Assembly (NCBI RefSeq): GCF_034377145.1
Contig: NZ_CP139709.1
Location: 127,539-191,538, forward strand
Source of the DNA: Sulfitobacter sp. OXR-159
GTDB taxonomy: Bacteria; Pseudomonadota; Alphaproteobacteria; Rhodobacterales; Rhodobacteraceae
Direction of reading: 5' to 3'
DNA length: 64,000 nt
In this document: positions 50,542 through 59,362 of the stretch, in pieces
Position numbering within the stretch: the first letter of the stretch is position 1
How the letters are laid out: the number at the start of each line of letters is the position of its first letter
Made by a program: the position numbers and the translations under genes
The notes under the pieces: model-generated
What the model was told of the DNA's origin: nothing
Databases searched by the model: none
Seen by the model: only the letters and a program-made list of their open reading frames with translations

Positions 50542-50786
50542 AGGGGTGGCATCCAGAACACGACGGCATCAAGGAAGCGACCTTTTGAAATGCACGTTAA
50601 CGTCTGACGCATCGGTCTTGTGTAAAGATCAGTGTGCTTCCAGTTGCTCTTTAACGTAAAATACGAGCCTGTATGCTATATGATACTATCACACAGCTTT
50701 GTTTGCCGTTTCTTATGAGCCATGCGCGCTCGTTATTCAACAAAAGGCATGATCCCCGAGAACGGCGGCTACCCTCATAGCTGCGT

Positions 50787-52118
50787 TCAAGAGTTTGCGC
50801 CGCAAATATCGGTGGCCTTGGATAGGAACGACAATAGTCGGCAATCTTGGCCTCGCCGCATAACAAACTGTGCTCCGACTGGCAGCCCGTCGACTTTCCA
50901 AACCGGTAAACTGGCTGAAGTTAGGTCTAGGTAGTTAGCAAGTCGGGTAAAGCGGGACATGGGCAGCTGTGTTTCATCGATCTCAGCAACCGGGCGTGCA
51001 GTTTCCGGGGTCGTGGGGAGGATGAGTAAGTCATTGACGCCGAAACATTCTAGAAAGCTCTCGATGTGCGATTGTCGAGCTTTAAGTCGCTCTTCGTTCT
51101 GTTCGCGGGAAATATAACGCCCTGCTGCAATGCGTCTGCGTACCCATGGGTCTAGTTCAAGGTCGGGGTCATTGATCAACCGGTGCAGTTTTGAGTAGGC
51201 GTCGTAAGCCATAAGTTCGCCACACAGTCTTTGGTATTCGCTTAGAGGGAGCGGCAAAGTGAAGCTTTCCAAATTGCCCATAGCCGCAGAAATCCGTCCT
51301 AGGGAATTTTCATAGCAGGACAGGATCTTCGGTTCGATCGGCGCTAGATCTTCTGCGGTTAGCCTGAGCAGGCGCGGGGGGGAGGCGGGTTCAGTTGCGC
51401 TTTTTTCCGCCACTCCTAATGCCTCTGCGAGGATCTTTAAGCCATGCACATCGCGGGCAAGCGGACCGATAGTGTCTAGGTTAGGGCTCAGCGGCGCGAC
51501 CCCTTCCAGGGATGTGAGCCCATGGCTGGGCTTCATGCCAGCTATGCCACATAAGCTGGCAGGAATGCGCACCGATCCGCCGGTGTCAGAGCCAATTGAA
51601 AGTGGTACCATGCCCGCAGCTACGGCGACCGCCGATCCGCTAGAGGAGCCGCCTGGTGAAAAGTGCCCGTCACTCGATGGGTTCACTGGTGTACCTAAGG
51701 AATAATTTGTTCCCCAGCTTCCGAAGGCAAACTGAACGGTATGGGTCTTCCCAATGATAATTGCGCCGGCCTCTTCCAACGCTTGAATAAATGGGGCTGT
51801 GCTAAGGGCGGGGGTGCTTGCATAACAGTTCGCACCAAAGCCGGTCAGATGACCTTCGATATCTACTAGGTCTTTCACCGCCACGGGGAAGCCATGCAGC
51901 GGCCCCCGAATTCTCCCAGCTGCATATTCGTCGTCCAAACGTCGTGCCTGTGCCAATGCCTTTTCGGAGAAAACACTGATGAAGGCGCGAAAATGGCTGT
52001 CGCGTTCTGCAATCCGGGCAAGGCACGCTGTTACGAGTGTCGTGCTGTTTAGCGCACCGCTTTGTATACCAGCGCAAAGTTTGGCTGTGGGCCAGTCGAG
52101 GAAAGCATCATCCATCAT
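50787..52118 (-). CDS. amidase-signature family hydrolase
   Basis: A protein of about 443 aa with the Ser-cisSer-Lys triad of amidase-signature enzymes: Lys in VAVKDLVDIEGHLTGFG, the Gly/Ser region FSPGGSSSGSAVAVAAGM (cis-Ser and its neighbours) and the nucleophile in GSDTGGSVRIPASLCG. Length fits the family (about 450-500). The start MMDDAFLDWPTAKL at 52118 is preferred over a longer frame from 52175. It may hydrolyse an amide intermediate, similar to GatA-like or malonamidase/aryl-amidase members. Located convergent to the aminotransferase and divergent from the Liv operon. The C-terminus contains KVDGLPVGAQFVMRRGQD, the usual GLPvG motif. Confidence 0.92.
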   Translation of the reverse strand: MMDDAFLDWPTAKLCAGIQSGALNSTTLVTACLARIAERDSHFRAFISVFSEKALAQARRLDDEYAAGRIRGPLHGFPVAVKDLVDIEGHLTGFGANCYASTPALSTAPFIQALEEAGAIIIGKTHTVQFAFGSWGTNYSLGTPVNPSSDGHFSPGGSSSGSAVAVAAGMVPLSIGSDTGGSVRIPASLCGIAGMKPSHGLTSLEGVAPLSPNLDTIGPLARDVHGLKILAEALGVAEKSATEPASPPRLLRLTAEDLAPIEPKILSCYENSLGRISAAMGNLESFTLPLPLSEYQRLCGELMAYDAYSKLHRLINDPDLELDPWVRRRIAAGRYISREQNEERLKARQSHIESFLECFGVNDLLILPTTPETARPVAEIDETQLPMSRFTRLANYLDLTSASLPVWKVDGLPVGAQFVMRRGQDCRLLSFLSKATDICGANS

Positions 52119-52321
52119 TCTATCAGCAACTCCCGTGCTTGGTTCGCGCTTTGACCTTAGTAGCAATATTGGCACTAGCGCATCCTAGATATCGCGTTCT
52201 AAATGAAGCTACATGATCCTTTTGAAGCGTCAGTAAGCGACAGCCTGTGACTGGTTTTCTGGCTGTTTTTCCGGGCTCGCTTGGCTCATGTTGAGGCAAA
52301 AAGAGGGAGTAGATTTTCAGC

Positions 52322-53224
52322 ATGACCATGGTGGCCATACTCGAACAGGCGTTGAACGGGCTTATCGTTAGCTCCTTTTACGCACTTACAGCCTTAGGAC
52401 TTGCAATCATCTTTGGCGTTCTCAGGGTGGTCAATTTTGCCCATGGTGAACTCTACATGCTGGGAGGATACGCATACTTTCTTGCCGTTTCTTCTCTGGG
52501 TTTGCCGCCGATCCTTGGTATTTTGGTGGCCACTGCGGCGCTCGCGGCGATGGGGGCGCTTGTGGAGTGGCTCTTGATACGGCCCGTGTATGATGGGCGC
52601 GCGGATCGACCCGAAGAATATTCCATCATGATTACTTTCGCGCTGTCGATCCTGCTGTTGAATCTCGCCAACAGCCTTTTTGGCCCTTGGCCGCGCCGTC
52701 CTGAACCGTTGTTTCGTGGCGGCATCGAATTAGGCGAGCTGATCGTAAGCGGTGATCGTCTGGCGGCTGCGGGGGTTGCAGTGCTGCTGATTGCTCTGTT
52801 GCTCGCCGGGTTGCGTTATACTTGGGCCGGACGTGCGGTGCGCGCAGTCAGTCAGAACCGCGAGGCGGCGGCGATCTTTGGTATCAGCGTTCCTCGGGTC
52901 GGCATGTTGGCCTTCGCTTTAGGAGCTGCGTTGGCTGGCACCGCGGGAGCATTGATGGGGCCGGTGTTCAATGTCGTTCCAGCCATGGGGGTCATTCCTG
53001 TTATCAAAGCATATGTGATCGTAGTGCTAGGTGGGCTTGGCTCCATTCCCGGCGCGATTGTGGGCGCTATTATTCTTGGACAGGTCGAAAGCTTCGGCAC
53101 CATTCTTATACCAGACCCTAGCCGCGCGCTGGCCTATAAAGATGCCTATGGCCTCGTGCTTTTGGTTGGCATTTTGCTACTGCGACCCGAAGGGCTGTTC
53201 GGTACGAAGGAGCGCCGGGCATGA
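52322..53224 (+). CDS. livH: branched-chain amino acid-type ABC permease, LivH
   Basis: A 300-aa inner-membrane permease of the LivH branch. It starts MTMVAILEQALNGLIVSSFY, then ALTALGLAIIFGVLRVVNFA and HGELYMLGGY, the most conserved segment of LivH proteins, and later the EAA-like RAVSQNREAAAIFGISVPR. About eight membrane helices are seen. It forms the channel with LivM, whose gene overlaps it by ATGA. HAAT-type transporters in catabolic islands often carry aromatic or amide compounds rather than leucine, so the named family is not the substrate. No binding-protein gene is in this operon; the likely partner lies at 56440 in opposite orientation. Confidence 0.93.
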   Translation: MTMVAILEQALNGLIVSSFYALTALGLAIIFGVLRVVNFAHGELYMLGGYAYFLAVSSLGLPPILGILVATAALAAMGALVEWLLIRPVYDGRADRPEEYSIMITFALSILLLNLANSLFGPWPRRPEPLFRGGIELGELIVSGDRLAAAGVAVLLIALLLAGLRYTWAGRAVRAVSQNREAAAIFGISVPRVGMLAFALGAALAGTAGALMGPVFNVVPAMGVIPVIKAYVIVVLGGLGSIPGAIVGAIILGQVESFGTILIPDPSRALAYKDAYGLVLLVGILLLRPEGLFGTKERRA

Positions 53225-54162
53225 CTATCAAAATGCTGCGTGTAGCTGGGCTAACCCTGACCCTTGCTGTCTTTCTGGTTTTGCCTCTCCTGTTGGGTGA
53301 CTATTGGGTCTACACCGTCACGATCGGATTTTACTATGCAATCCTTGCAGCCAGTTGGGCTTTGCTGGTGGGCTATATCGGGCGGATTAGCTTCGCCCAG
53401 ACCGCCATGGCTGGGCTTGGTGGTTATGCCTCGGCGCTCAGTGTGCAACACATTGGACTCCCGCCGGTGCTCGGTTTAGGGCTTGGGGTCGTCGTAGCCG
53501 CACTTATCGGCTTTGGGATCGGGCGGCTGACGCTGCGCTTGCATGGCGCCTATCTGGGGCTAACAACCATCGCATTCGCAGAGATCCTACGGATTACTGC
53601 AACAGCCGAATACAATCTGACCGAAGGTTCGCGCGGCTTACAGGTTGCACCCTTGCTAGAGAATGGCACACGAGGCGAGTATTACTATCTGTTTCTTGCA
53701 ATCACAGTTGCCTGCCTTCTGCTGATGACATGGCTTTTGCACTCGCGCATTGGGCTCTTTTTCCAATCCATCCGTGAGGATGAAGATGGTGCGGCCAGCC
53801 TCGGGGTGAATGTGACCCTTTGGAAGACGCTCGCCTTTGCCATTTCCAGCGCTTTCGCAGGCCTCGCGGGCGGCTTGCAGGCGCACTTTGTTCAGCTGAT
53901 CACCCCATCAATGATGTCATTGCAGGAAATGGGGTTAGTGCTTGCCATGGCTGTCATCGGCGGCTTTCACAATGTCGTTTTCGCCGCGCTTGGTGGCGTA
54001 GGGCTTCAAGTCCTGCTCGAAGCGCTGCGTGAGCTGGGACAGTGGCGTTTGGTGGTCTTTGGGCTGCTGACTTTGGTCATTCTGCGTGCCATGCCAAATG
54101 GCATATTCGGTTTTATCTTTGATACGCTGGCGAAACGCCTCAAGAAGGGAGGTGATCAGTGA
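53221..54162 (+). CDS. livM: branched-chain amino acid-type ABC permease, LivM
   Basis: A 313-aa permease starting MTIKMLRVAGLTLTLAVFLV, with the LivM-specific segment ILAASWALLVGYIGRISFAQ (about residues 42-61), AMAGLGGYASALSVQHIG, and the cytoplasmic loop SIREDEDGAASLGVNVTLWK. LivM helices continue to ILRAMPNGIFGFIFDTLAKR near the end, matching where family members finish. The gene overlaps livH and livG by 4 bp each, so all are translationally coupled. Forms the second half of the transport channel. Confidence 0.93.
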   Translation: MTIKMLRVAGLTLTLAVFLVLPLLLGDYWVYTVTIGFYYAILAASWALLVGYIGRISFAQTAMAGLGGYASALSVQHIGLPPVLGLGLGVVVAALIGFGIGRLTLRLHGAYLGLTTIAFAEILRITATAEYNLTEGSRGLQVAPLLENGTRGEYYYLFLAITVACLLLMTWLLHSRIGLFFQSIREDEDGAASLGVNVTLWKTLAFAISSAFAGLAGGLQAHFVQLITPSMMSLQEMGLVLAMAVIGGFHNVVFAALGGVGLQVLLEALRELGQWRLVVFGLLTLVILRAMPNGIFGFIFDTLAKRLKKGGDQ

Positions 54163-54893
54163 CACAAAAGCTTTTGGAAATTAGCGGTCTCGTAAAACGC
54201 TTCGGCGGTCTGACCGCTTTGAAGTCAGTCGACATGAACGTTGGGGAAGGTGAGCTTTTAGGGCTGATTGGACCCAATGGATCAGGTAAGACAACGCTAC
54301 TGAACATTGTCAGCGGGTACTACAAAGCCGAGGCTGGCGCCATTGCCTATCAGGGGCGCGGTATCCTCGGGGATGCACCGCATCAACTAGCGCGCATGGG
54401 GATCGGTCGATCATTCCAAGTGACCAAAATTTTCCAACGTCTCACGGTGTTGGAGAACATGTTGGTCGCGGGCCTGTCAGACGGAAAGATAGGACGTGAA
54501 GAAGCTCGGGGTCGTGCCGAAGGATTGTTGCAGGAGTTGAAGCTTGCACGATTGCGCGATGAACGGGCATCAAGTCTATCAGGAGGGCAGGGCAAGCTGC
54601 TAGAGTTTGCCCGGATTATGATGCTGTCGCCTAAAATCGTTCTATTGGACGAACCCTTTGGTGGGGTGCATCCTGAGCTAAAGCGCTTTATGCATGAGCA
54701 GATCCGTAAGTGGAATGCTGCCGGGACGACAATCATCTTGATTAGCCATGATATGGGCTCGATTTTTGATCTTTGCGGCCGCGTGGTGACGCTAAGCTAT
54801 GGCGACATTATTTGTGATGGTACGCCTGAGGAAACCCGTAACAACCCCGCCGTTCTAGACGCCTACTTAGGAGATCATCATGGCGCAGCTTGA
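54159..54893 (+). CDS. livG: branched-chain amino acid-type ABC ATPase, LivG
   Basis: A 244-aa ATPase: Walker A GPNGSGKTTLLNIVSG, Q-loop IGRSFQVTKIFQRLTVLENM, signature LSGGQGKLLEFARIMM, Walker B IVLLDEPFGGVHPE, and H-loop LISHDMGSIFDLCGRV. These fit LivG. The Walker B tail (VHPE instead of the common LNP) is slightly unusual. Overlaps livM by ATGA and LivF by 14 bp. It couples ATP hydrolysis to uptake through LivH/LivM. Confidence 0.94.
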   Translation: MTQKLLEISGLVKRFGGLTALKSVDMNVGEGELLGLIGPNGSGKTTLLNIVSGYYKAEAGAIAYQGRGILGDAPHQLARMGIGRSFQVTKIFQRLTVLENMLVAGLSDGKIGREEARGRAEGLLQELKLARLRDERASSLSGGQGKLLEFARIMMLSPKIVLLDEPFGGVHPELKRFMHEQIRKWNAAGTTIILISHDMGSIFDLCGRVVTLSYGDIICDGTPEETRNNPAVLDAYLGDHHGAA

Positions 54894-55599
54894 GGTCAAG
54901 AACCTACATGCAGGCTACAGCCGCGACATTGACATTCTGCGGGGGCTGGACGTAACCGCACGTGAAGGCATGTTGACCACGATTATCGGGGCCAACGGTG
55001 TCGGTAAGTCTACATTACTCAAAACCATCATCGGTCAGCTTCGCCCCCATACCGGCACGATCCGATATGGCGATGCAGATATGACGACTGTCGGCACTCG
55101 TGATTTGATCGATCTTGGCATTGCCTATGTTCCGCAGAAACACGCAATTTTCCCGGACATGACCGTACAAGAGAATGTCGAAATGGCCACATGGGCTTTT
55201 CGACAGCAAAAAAGCCGCGCTCGCAGGGCGATTGAGCGTACTTTTGAACGGGCCACTTACTTGCGTGATTTTCGCAACCGTCGCGCTGGACTGATGTCGG
55301 GCGGGCAGCAGCGGTTGATGCAACTGGAATTGGCTTTGATGAGTGATCCAGACTTGCTGCTGATTGATGAGCCGACAGTAGGGCTGGACCCCAAGCGAGC
55401 CGGGCAGATCTACGCCCACCTGCGGCGTTTAGCTACGGAAGAAGAACGCACGATCCTAATGGTGGACCAAAACGTCATCGCGGGGACAGACGTCGCTGAC
55501 TATATCTACGTATTGGAACTGGGCGCAAATAAGCTTGAAGGCAGTAAGAAGAAATTTGATGACGAGTATAGAGATGCCATTTCGGAGTGGCTTTTCTGA
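54880..55599 (+). CDS. livF: branched-chain amino acid-type ABC ATPase, LivF
   Basis: A 239-aa ATPase: Walker A GANGVGKSTLLKTI, LivF-type AYVPQKHAIFPDMTVQENVE, signature MSGGQQRLMQLELALM, Walker B LLLIDEPTVGLDPKRAG, and H-loop replaced by MVDQNVIAGTDVADYIYVLE (the family normally has VEQN). The second ATPase of the Liv-type importer. Last gene of the operon; an IS256-type remnant lies about 130 bp further on. Confidence 0.93.
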   Translation: MAQLEVKNLHAGYSRDIDILRGLDVTAREGMLTTIIGANGVGKSTLLKTIIGQLRPHTGTIRYGDADMTTVGTRDLIDLGIAYVPQKHAIFPDMTVQENVEMATWAFRQQKSRARRAIERTFERATYLRDFRNRRAGLMSGGQQRLMQLELALMSDPDLLLIDEPTVGLDPKRAGQIYAHLRRLATEEERTILMVDQNVIAGTDVADYIYVLELGANKLEGSKKKFDDEYRDAISEWLF

Positions 55600-55725
55600 A
55601 ACGACTTCATCTACCGGACCTACTTCTAATTAGGCCCGGCCTTTTGTGGCAAATAGTGAGGGTTCTGTTCGGATAAAATCCGGAACCAGAAGATCGATGG
55701 CAGCAACGATGTTATCGTACCTCAT

Positions 55726-56086
55726 TCAGAGCGCGAGAATACCGGTGAAGAAAGGCAGATAGGACGTCTCAATGCTGAGATCCGTTTGAACGCGGCCTAC
55801 CGCCGCTCGGCGGGGCTCAAGGATCTCGGGCAGGTAGCTGCCCTTGCGCAGCTTCGGGATCATCACGTCGACCTTTCCCGCACGCGTTTCCCGAGCCCTG
55901 GACTGGTATCCGTTGTGGTGGTTCATACGGTCGCCGCTGCGTTCGTGCGCCGCAGATTTGATCGACGTCCAGCGCCATGAGACGGTCGGCGACGAACCCG
56001 AGCATCTCGGCAAGCAGGTTGCTATCAGATGTCTCTGATAAAAGCGCACGCAGTGCGGCGGTATCTGATAGACTGTTCTTGGTCAT
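55726..56086 (-). pseudogene. IS256-family transposase remnant
   Basis: Read on the minus strand from an ATG at 56086 (GAGGAG upstream): MTKNSLSDTAALRALLSETS, ending in a frame that stops matching near 55945. The adjacent frame then continues RSGDRMNHHNGYQSRARETR and MIPKLRKGSYLPEILEPRR. Both are the N-terminal part of IS256-family transposases. A frameshift of one base and loss of everything after about residue 115 leave a dead fragment. It belongs to a different IS256 subgroup from the intact copy at 41395. Confidence 0.82.
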
Positions 56087-56439
56087 GGTCGTTCTCCTCG
56101 GTCAAAGTTAAGTCCGCAAACCAAACCTCAGCCGAAGAACAACCATGGCCGCCAAGCGACCCGCACGGGCCTCGCTTCGCTATGTGAAGGCTCCGCTCAG
56201 CCCGCGCTACCAGCGGGAGTTACACCAACCGTTGGGGCACTGCTTTGCGGAGATATTCGGCGATGCAGCCATTACTCCACGCCATCCTACAATTGCTACA
56301 CTAAGTGCGACAGCAAGTCTCTCGAAGAAATCTTCGAGAGACTTGCTGTCGCGGATCACCGGAGCCATTGGCAATACAGATGGCAGACCAACCCTTGCTG
56401 TAAAGGGCAGAGTGCGCCTTTGCATTGCCTTTGGTCGCC
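56087..56439. other. stretch without a gene, holding a long hairpin
   Basis: About 350 bp between the IS256 remnant and the binding-protein gene. Open frames on both strands here read through the inverted repeat at 56307 and look accidental. No promoter-like sequence stood out. Confidence 0.4.
56307..56352. repeat. 22-bp perfect inverted repeat with 2-nt loop
   Basis: GCGACAGCAAGTCTCTCGAA followed by GA (56307-56328), then AA, then its exact complement (56331-56352). As RNA this would be a very stable 22-bp hairpin. It lies 88 bp beyond the 3' end of the Liv-type binding-protein gene (which ends at 56440), so a terminator is possible, but there is no T tract and the stem is much longer than usual. 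A palindromic duplication is another explanation. Confidence 0.7.
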
Positions 56440-57657
56440 TCAGGGGGTCATTACGATCTCGTCTGTGGTGGCTTGATCGCGTGGCCATAGGATCTGAGAA
56501 TCGGCCGGGGTTTGACCTGCCTCATCGTATTGAATTACGAAAATGGGCACGCCGAGCCATTGCTGGTGCTTCCAGGCCGGATCAGCGGACTGATCAAAAG
56601 ATATTGTGCCTCGCGTTCCATCCCAGTTTAGCTCGCGGAGGGCTTCTTCCACGGCATCGCTGTCTGTTGTGCCTGCAGCTTCAATAGCTTGGGCAAGTAC
56701 CATCACCCCGTCGTAGCCTTCCATCGCTACCGCGTTTGCCGGGCGATTAAATTTAGCCTCATAGGCTGCGCCAAAGCTGCGTGACAGAGGCGTGTCAGGC
56801 TTGCCAGGCAAGCCTGCGGGGTTGCCGATAACGTATTTGCCTGCATCGCCCATTACTTCCCAAAACTCTGGCTCCAGAACGTCTGCACCGGCAGCAAAGA
56901 TTGCGGTTTCAGAGCTGGGTGCGAGACCGAGATCAGCAGCTTGACGTAACATTAGAAGTAGGTTCGATCCGGTGAAGCCCGCAACAATCAAATCGGGCTG
57001 TGGGTTCGCTCGCTTCAGTTGCAACAACTGCGGCGTGAAGTCGGACACTGTGCGCTCGGCTGTGAAAGAAGTGACATTGGCGCCAGTATCTTTCAGGTTC
57101 TGAGTGAATACATCAATGATACCGAAACCCCAGTCGGAATTCTCGGAGATTATCGCGATATTCTCAAAACCAGCTTCTTTAACCCAGTCGGCCGCTACTG
57201 AATAAACCAGAGAATTGGCTACTGTGATGCGAAAAACTTCGTCGATCTGCGCCGCGGTTACGCTGTCGGACCAGCATTCCCCAGCAACGAAAACCGTGTT
57301 GGTTTTCTGGGCTACAGGACCAACCGCTGAACAGACTGCGCTATGTGCTGAACCCGTCACGCCGACCACACCTTCTGAGGTGGCGAGGCGTTCGAAAGCG
57401 GCGACACCTTTCTCTGGCACACCGGATGTGTCCTCAATGATCAGTTCAACTTGCTTACCCATGATGCCGCCATTGGCATTCAATTCCTCAACCGCAACAA
57501 CCATGCCATCTCGAAGAGATTCACCTGTCTGAACCCCACCTGGAGGAGAAAGTGGCGCAATACCACCGATTTTGATGGTCTCCTGTGCAGCCAGAGACCC
57601 TGCTGCGGCAAAGAGCGACACTGTGAATGCGGCTCCTATTAATGATATGTTTTTCAT
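56440..57657 (-). CDS. Liv-type extracellular ligand-binding protein
   Basis: A 405-aa binding protein of the LivJ/Peripla_BP_6 type with a signal peptide (MKNISLIGAAFTVSLFAAAG, cleavage after SLAAQ). The mature start TIKIGGIAPLSPPGGVQTGE and ELNANGGIMGKQVELIIEDT are family-typical, as are AVCSAVGPVAQKTNTVFVAG with two Cys of a disulphide (third in GECWSDS) and IAIISENSDWGFGIIDVF. It is the likely binding partner for LivHMGF at 52322-55599, though it is on the opposite strand and separated by an IS remnant. The ligand is probably an amino-acid-like or aromatic acid; not predictable. It is divergent from an XRE-type regulator. Confidence 0.92.
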   Translation of the reverse strand: MKNISLIGAAFTVSLFAAAGSLAAQETIKIGGIAPLSPPGGVQTGESLRDGMVVAVEELNANGGIMGKQVELIIEDTSGVPEKGVAAFERLATSEGVVGVTGSAHSAVCSAVGPVAQKTNTVFVAGECWSDSVTAAQIDEVFRITVANSLVYSVAADWVKEAGFENIAIISENSDWGFGIIDVFTQNLKDTGANVTSFTAERTVSDFTPQLLQLKRANPQPDLIVAGFTGSNLLLMLRQAADLGLAPSSETAIFAAGADVLEPEFWEVMGDAGKYVIGNPAGLPGKPDTPLSRSFGAAYEAKFNRPANAVAMEGYDGVMVLAQAIEAAGTTDSDAVEEALRELNWDGTRGTISFDQSADPAWKHQQWLGVPIFVIQYDEAGQTPADSQILWPRDQATTDEIVMTP

Positions 57658-57815
57658 TCTGGTTTTCCCTATTGTTGGACGGCCCGCGCGCGGAATGGCG
57701 GTGCCCTCTTACGATCCTGAACGAGGCTGGAAGCGGTGGCAATCGGCGTGGGGCGGTAGACTTGTTGCCAGAAGACGCCTAAAAAGCGACTAATAGCGAC
57801 ACAGTGATTGCCAAG

Positions 57816-58658
57816 ATGAGAGACTACTTTCCAAAGAACCTTCGGTTGCTGTGCAGCTACCATATGTCGACTTCAGAAGTGGCGCGTCAGCTGGGTATGA
57901 ACCGACAGCAGATAATGAAATATCTTGCTGGGTCTGCCTATCCTTCTGCCCGTTCAATGCGCCGCCTTTGCGATTTCTTCGGCGTAGAAGAATACGAGAT
58001 AATTATGCCTGATGATCAGTTTCGCGACATCGTGAAGCTGAAGCCCAAAGTGCCAATAGCATCGGATTTGACCCCTCCTGTGCTATCATCTCTGCTCAAG
58101 ACCGCTGCTCGACAATCTTCTCAGCTAGGTACCTACGCTGGCTACTATTATGAGTTCCGATACTCTTTCACGTCTCAGCGTCTAGTTCTCAAATCGCTTC
58201 TGAAAGTTCAGGAGCATGATGGACTAATGATGTACAAATCCATCGAGCGTTTGAAGGATCAACGCAACAAAGCAGAACCTTATCTTAAGCCTACCAATGT
58301 CAATGTATTCAAATACACCGGCATCCTTCTCATGATAGGCAACAGGATACATATGTTGGACCAAGAAGCGCTTTTGGGGCAGGAGTTGTCGCATATGATC
58401 CTGTTTCCTCCTTACCGAAATAGCATCTCGAACCTTCGCGGAATGAAGATGGGGGTAACTGCCACCGCGGCGCACGAACCCATCGTTTCGCGTGTGGTCT
58501 TGGAGAAAATTGGACGTTCTGTTGACGTGCGCCGGGCCATGCAACGTTGTGGGCTCTATGCCCCTAAAGGGGAGGAGGTCCCGGCAAGCGTTCTAAAGTA
58601 TCTCGGAGAGGTTGATGGAGAAGACCCAATCTTGTTTAAAGGTGAGGCTGAAGATTGA
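57816..58658 (+). CDS. XRE-like helix-turn-helix transcriptional regulator
   Basis: A 280-aa regulator. The ATG at 57816 (MRDYFPKNLRLLCSYHMSTS) is preferred; a GTG four codons upstream is possible. Residues about 15-65 form a helix-turn-helix of the XRE/Cro type (SEVARQLGMNRQQIMKYLAG, SARSMRRLCDFFGVEEYEI). The rest (about 215 aa) is a basic, mixed alpha/beta region of unknown family with a Tyr-rich segment (TYAGYYYEFRYSFTSQR), probably a ligand or effector domain. Located divergent from the Liv-type binding-protein gene, it is a candidate regulator of that transporter. No operator was identified. Confidence 0.7.
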   Translation: MRDYFPKNLRLLCSYHMSTSEVARQLGMNRQQIMKYLAGSAYPSARSMRRLCDFFGVEEYEIIMPDDQFRDIVKLKPKVPIASDLTPPVLSSLLKTAARQSSQLGTYAGYYYEFRYSFTSQRLVLKSLLKVQEHDGLMMYKSIERLKDQRNKAEPYLKPTNVNVFKYTGILLMIGNRIHMLDQEALLGQELSHMILFPPYRNSISNLRGMKMGVTATAAHEPIVSRVVLEKIGRSVDVRRAMQRCGLYAPKGEEVPASVLKYLGEVDGEDPILFKGEAED

Positions 58659-59004
58659 AGGTTCTAACTCGAAGTTCGAGAATACTCAATTTAGACGCGC
58701 CTTGTCGGATTTGACGCCCGTTAGGACAGCAAGCTTTCAGCGCTGACAGCTGTGTCGGCAATGTCTTTTCGGCCATTGCTTGGCCATCGCAACCGGACTC
58801 AGCTGTTCGTAAGGTAACAAGTAGTGGCAGCCGCGTTACCTTCTCTGGAAAAGGGACCCACAACGTTTCCCATTCGAAGGCTATCGCCACGGATGCGCCG
58901 CAGGCCTCAGAACTGCGACGGCCGTACCCGGCGCCTATTCACGGTGAATGACGTTGTGATCATCGCGGCGAAAGCAACGCCTTGTTCCGAAAAGTTAAGT
59001 CCGC
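58659..59004. other. stretch without a gene
   Basis: About 345 bp with only short, unrelated frames. I see nothing assignable. It ends at the left end of an IS3-family remnant. Confidence 0.35.
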
Positions 59005-59152
59005 TGACCTCCTCCCCCGAAAAGTCCGGTGTTTTGAGTTAGTCTGTTCTCCAAGAAGGAGACAGACGATGAAGAGAAGCCGTTTCAGCGAAGAACAGAT
59101 AATCGGGATACTGAAGAAGCATCAGGTAGGGCTTGGCGCGAAGGACTTCATG
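59005..59152 (+). mobile_element. left-end remnant of an IS3-family element
   Basis: TGACCTCCTCCCCCGAAAAG (59005) is a typical IS3-family left terminus. AAGAAGGAGACAG then precedes the ATG at 59069, and the product MKRSRFSEEQIIGILKKHQ with the next residues VGLGAK is the start of an IS3-family OrfA. The match ends near 59152, where unrelated sequence follows. About 150 bp of an expected 1.2 kb remains. Confidence 0.75.
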
Positions 59153-59354
59153 CCATTGATCGGAACAGCGGTTTCTTCAAGTGTAATTTGTCACTGGTGC
59201 CCGGCCTGTCACTTTTGGTGCGATAGGCGAAATGGCGGTCAAACCGGTTCACCCAGGTATTTTCATCCCGAGTGCCTAAGCAAAAGTCGTCTGTTTGTAC
59301 GCGGCATACAAGTTCGGAGCCATCCCGTAGGCGTTGTATGCGACATTGTACCAT
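59148..59354 (-). pseudogene. possible toxin gene remnant (CcdB-like start)
   Basis: Directly downstream of the antitoxin-like gene. From an ATG at 59354, MVQCRIQRLRDGSELVCRVQ followed by TDDF resembles the beginning of CcdB-type toxins. After about residue 28 the sequence no longer fits and runs into the IS3 remnant. It is probably truncated, and the assignment is tentative. Confidence 0.35.
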
Positions 59355-59362
59355 GGCCGTGC

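Noticed and set aside
56145..56687. 180-codon plus-strand frame
   Set aside because: Arg-rich, crosses the 22-bp palindrome and overlaps the 3' end of the binding-protein gene; no domain.
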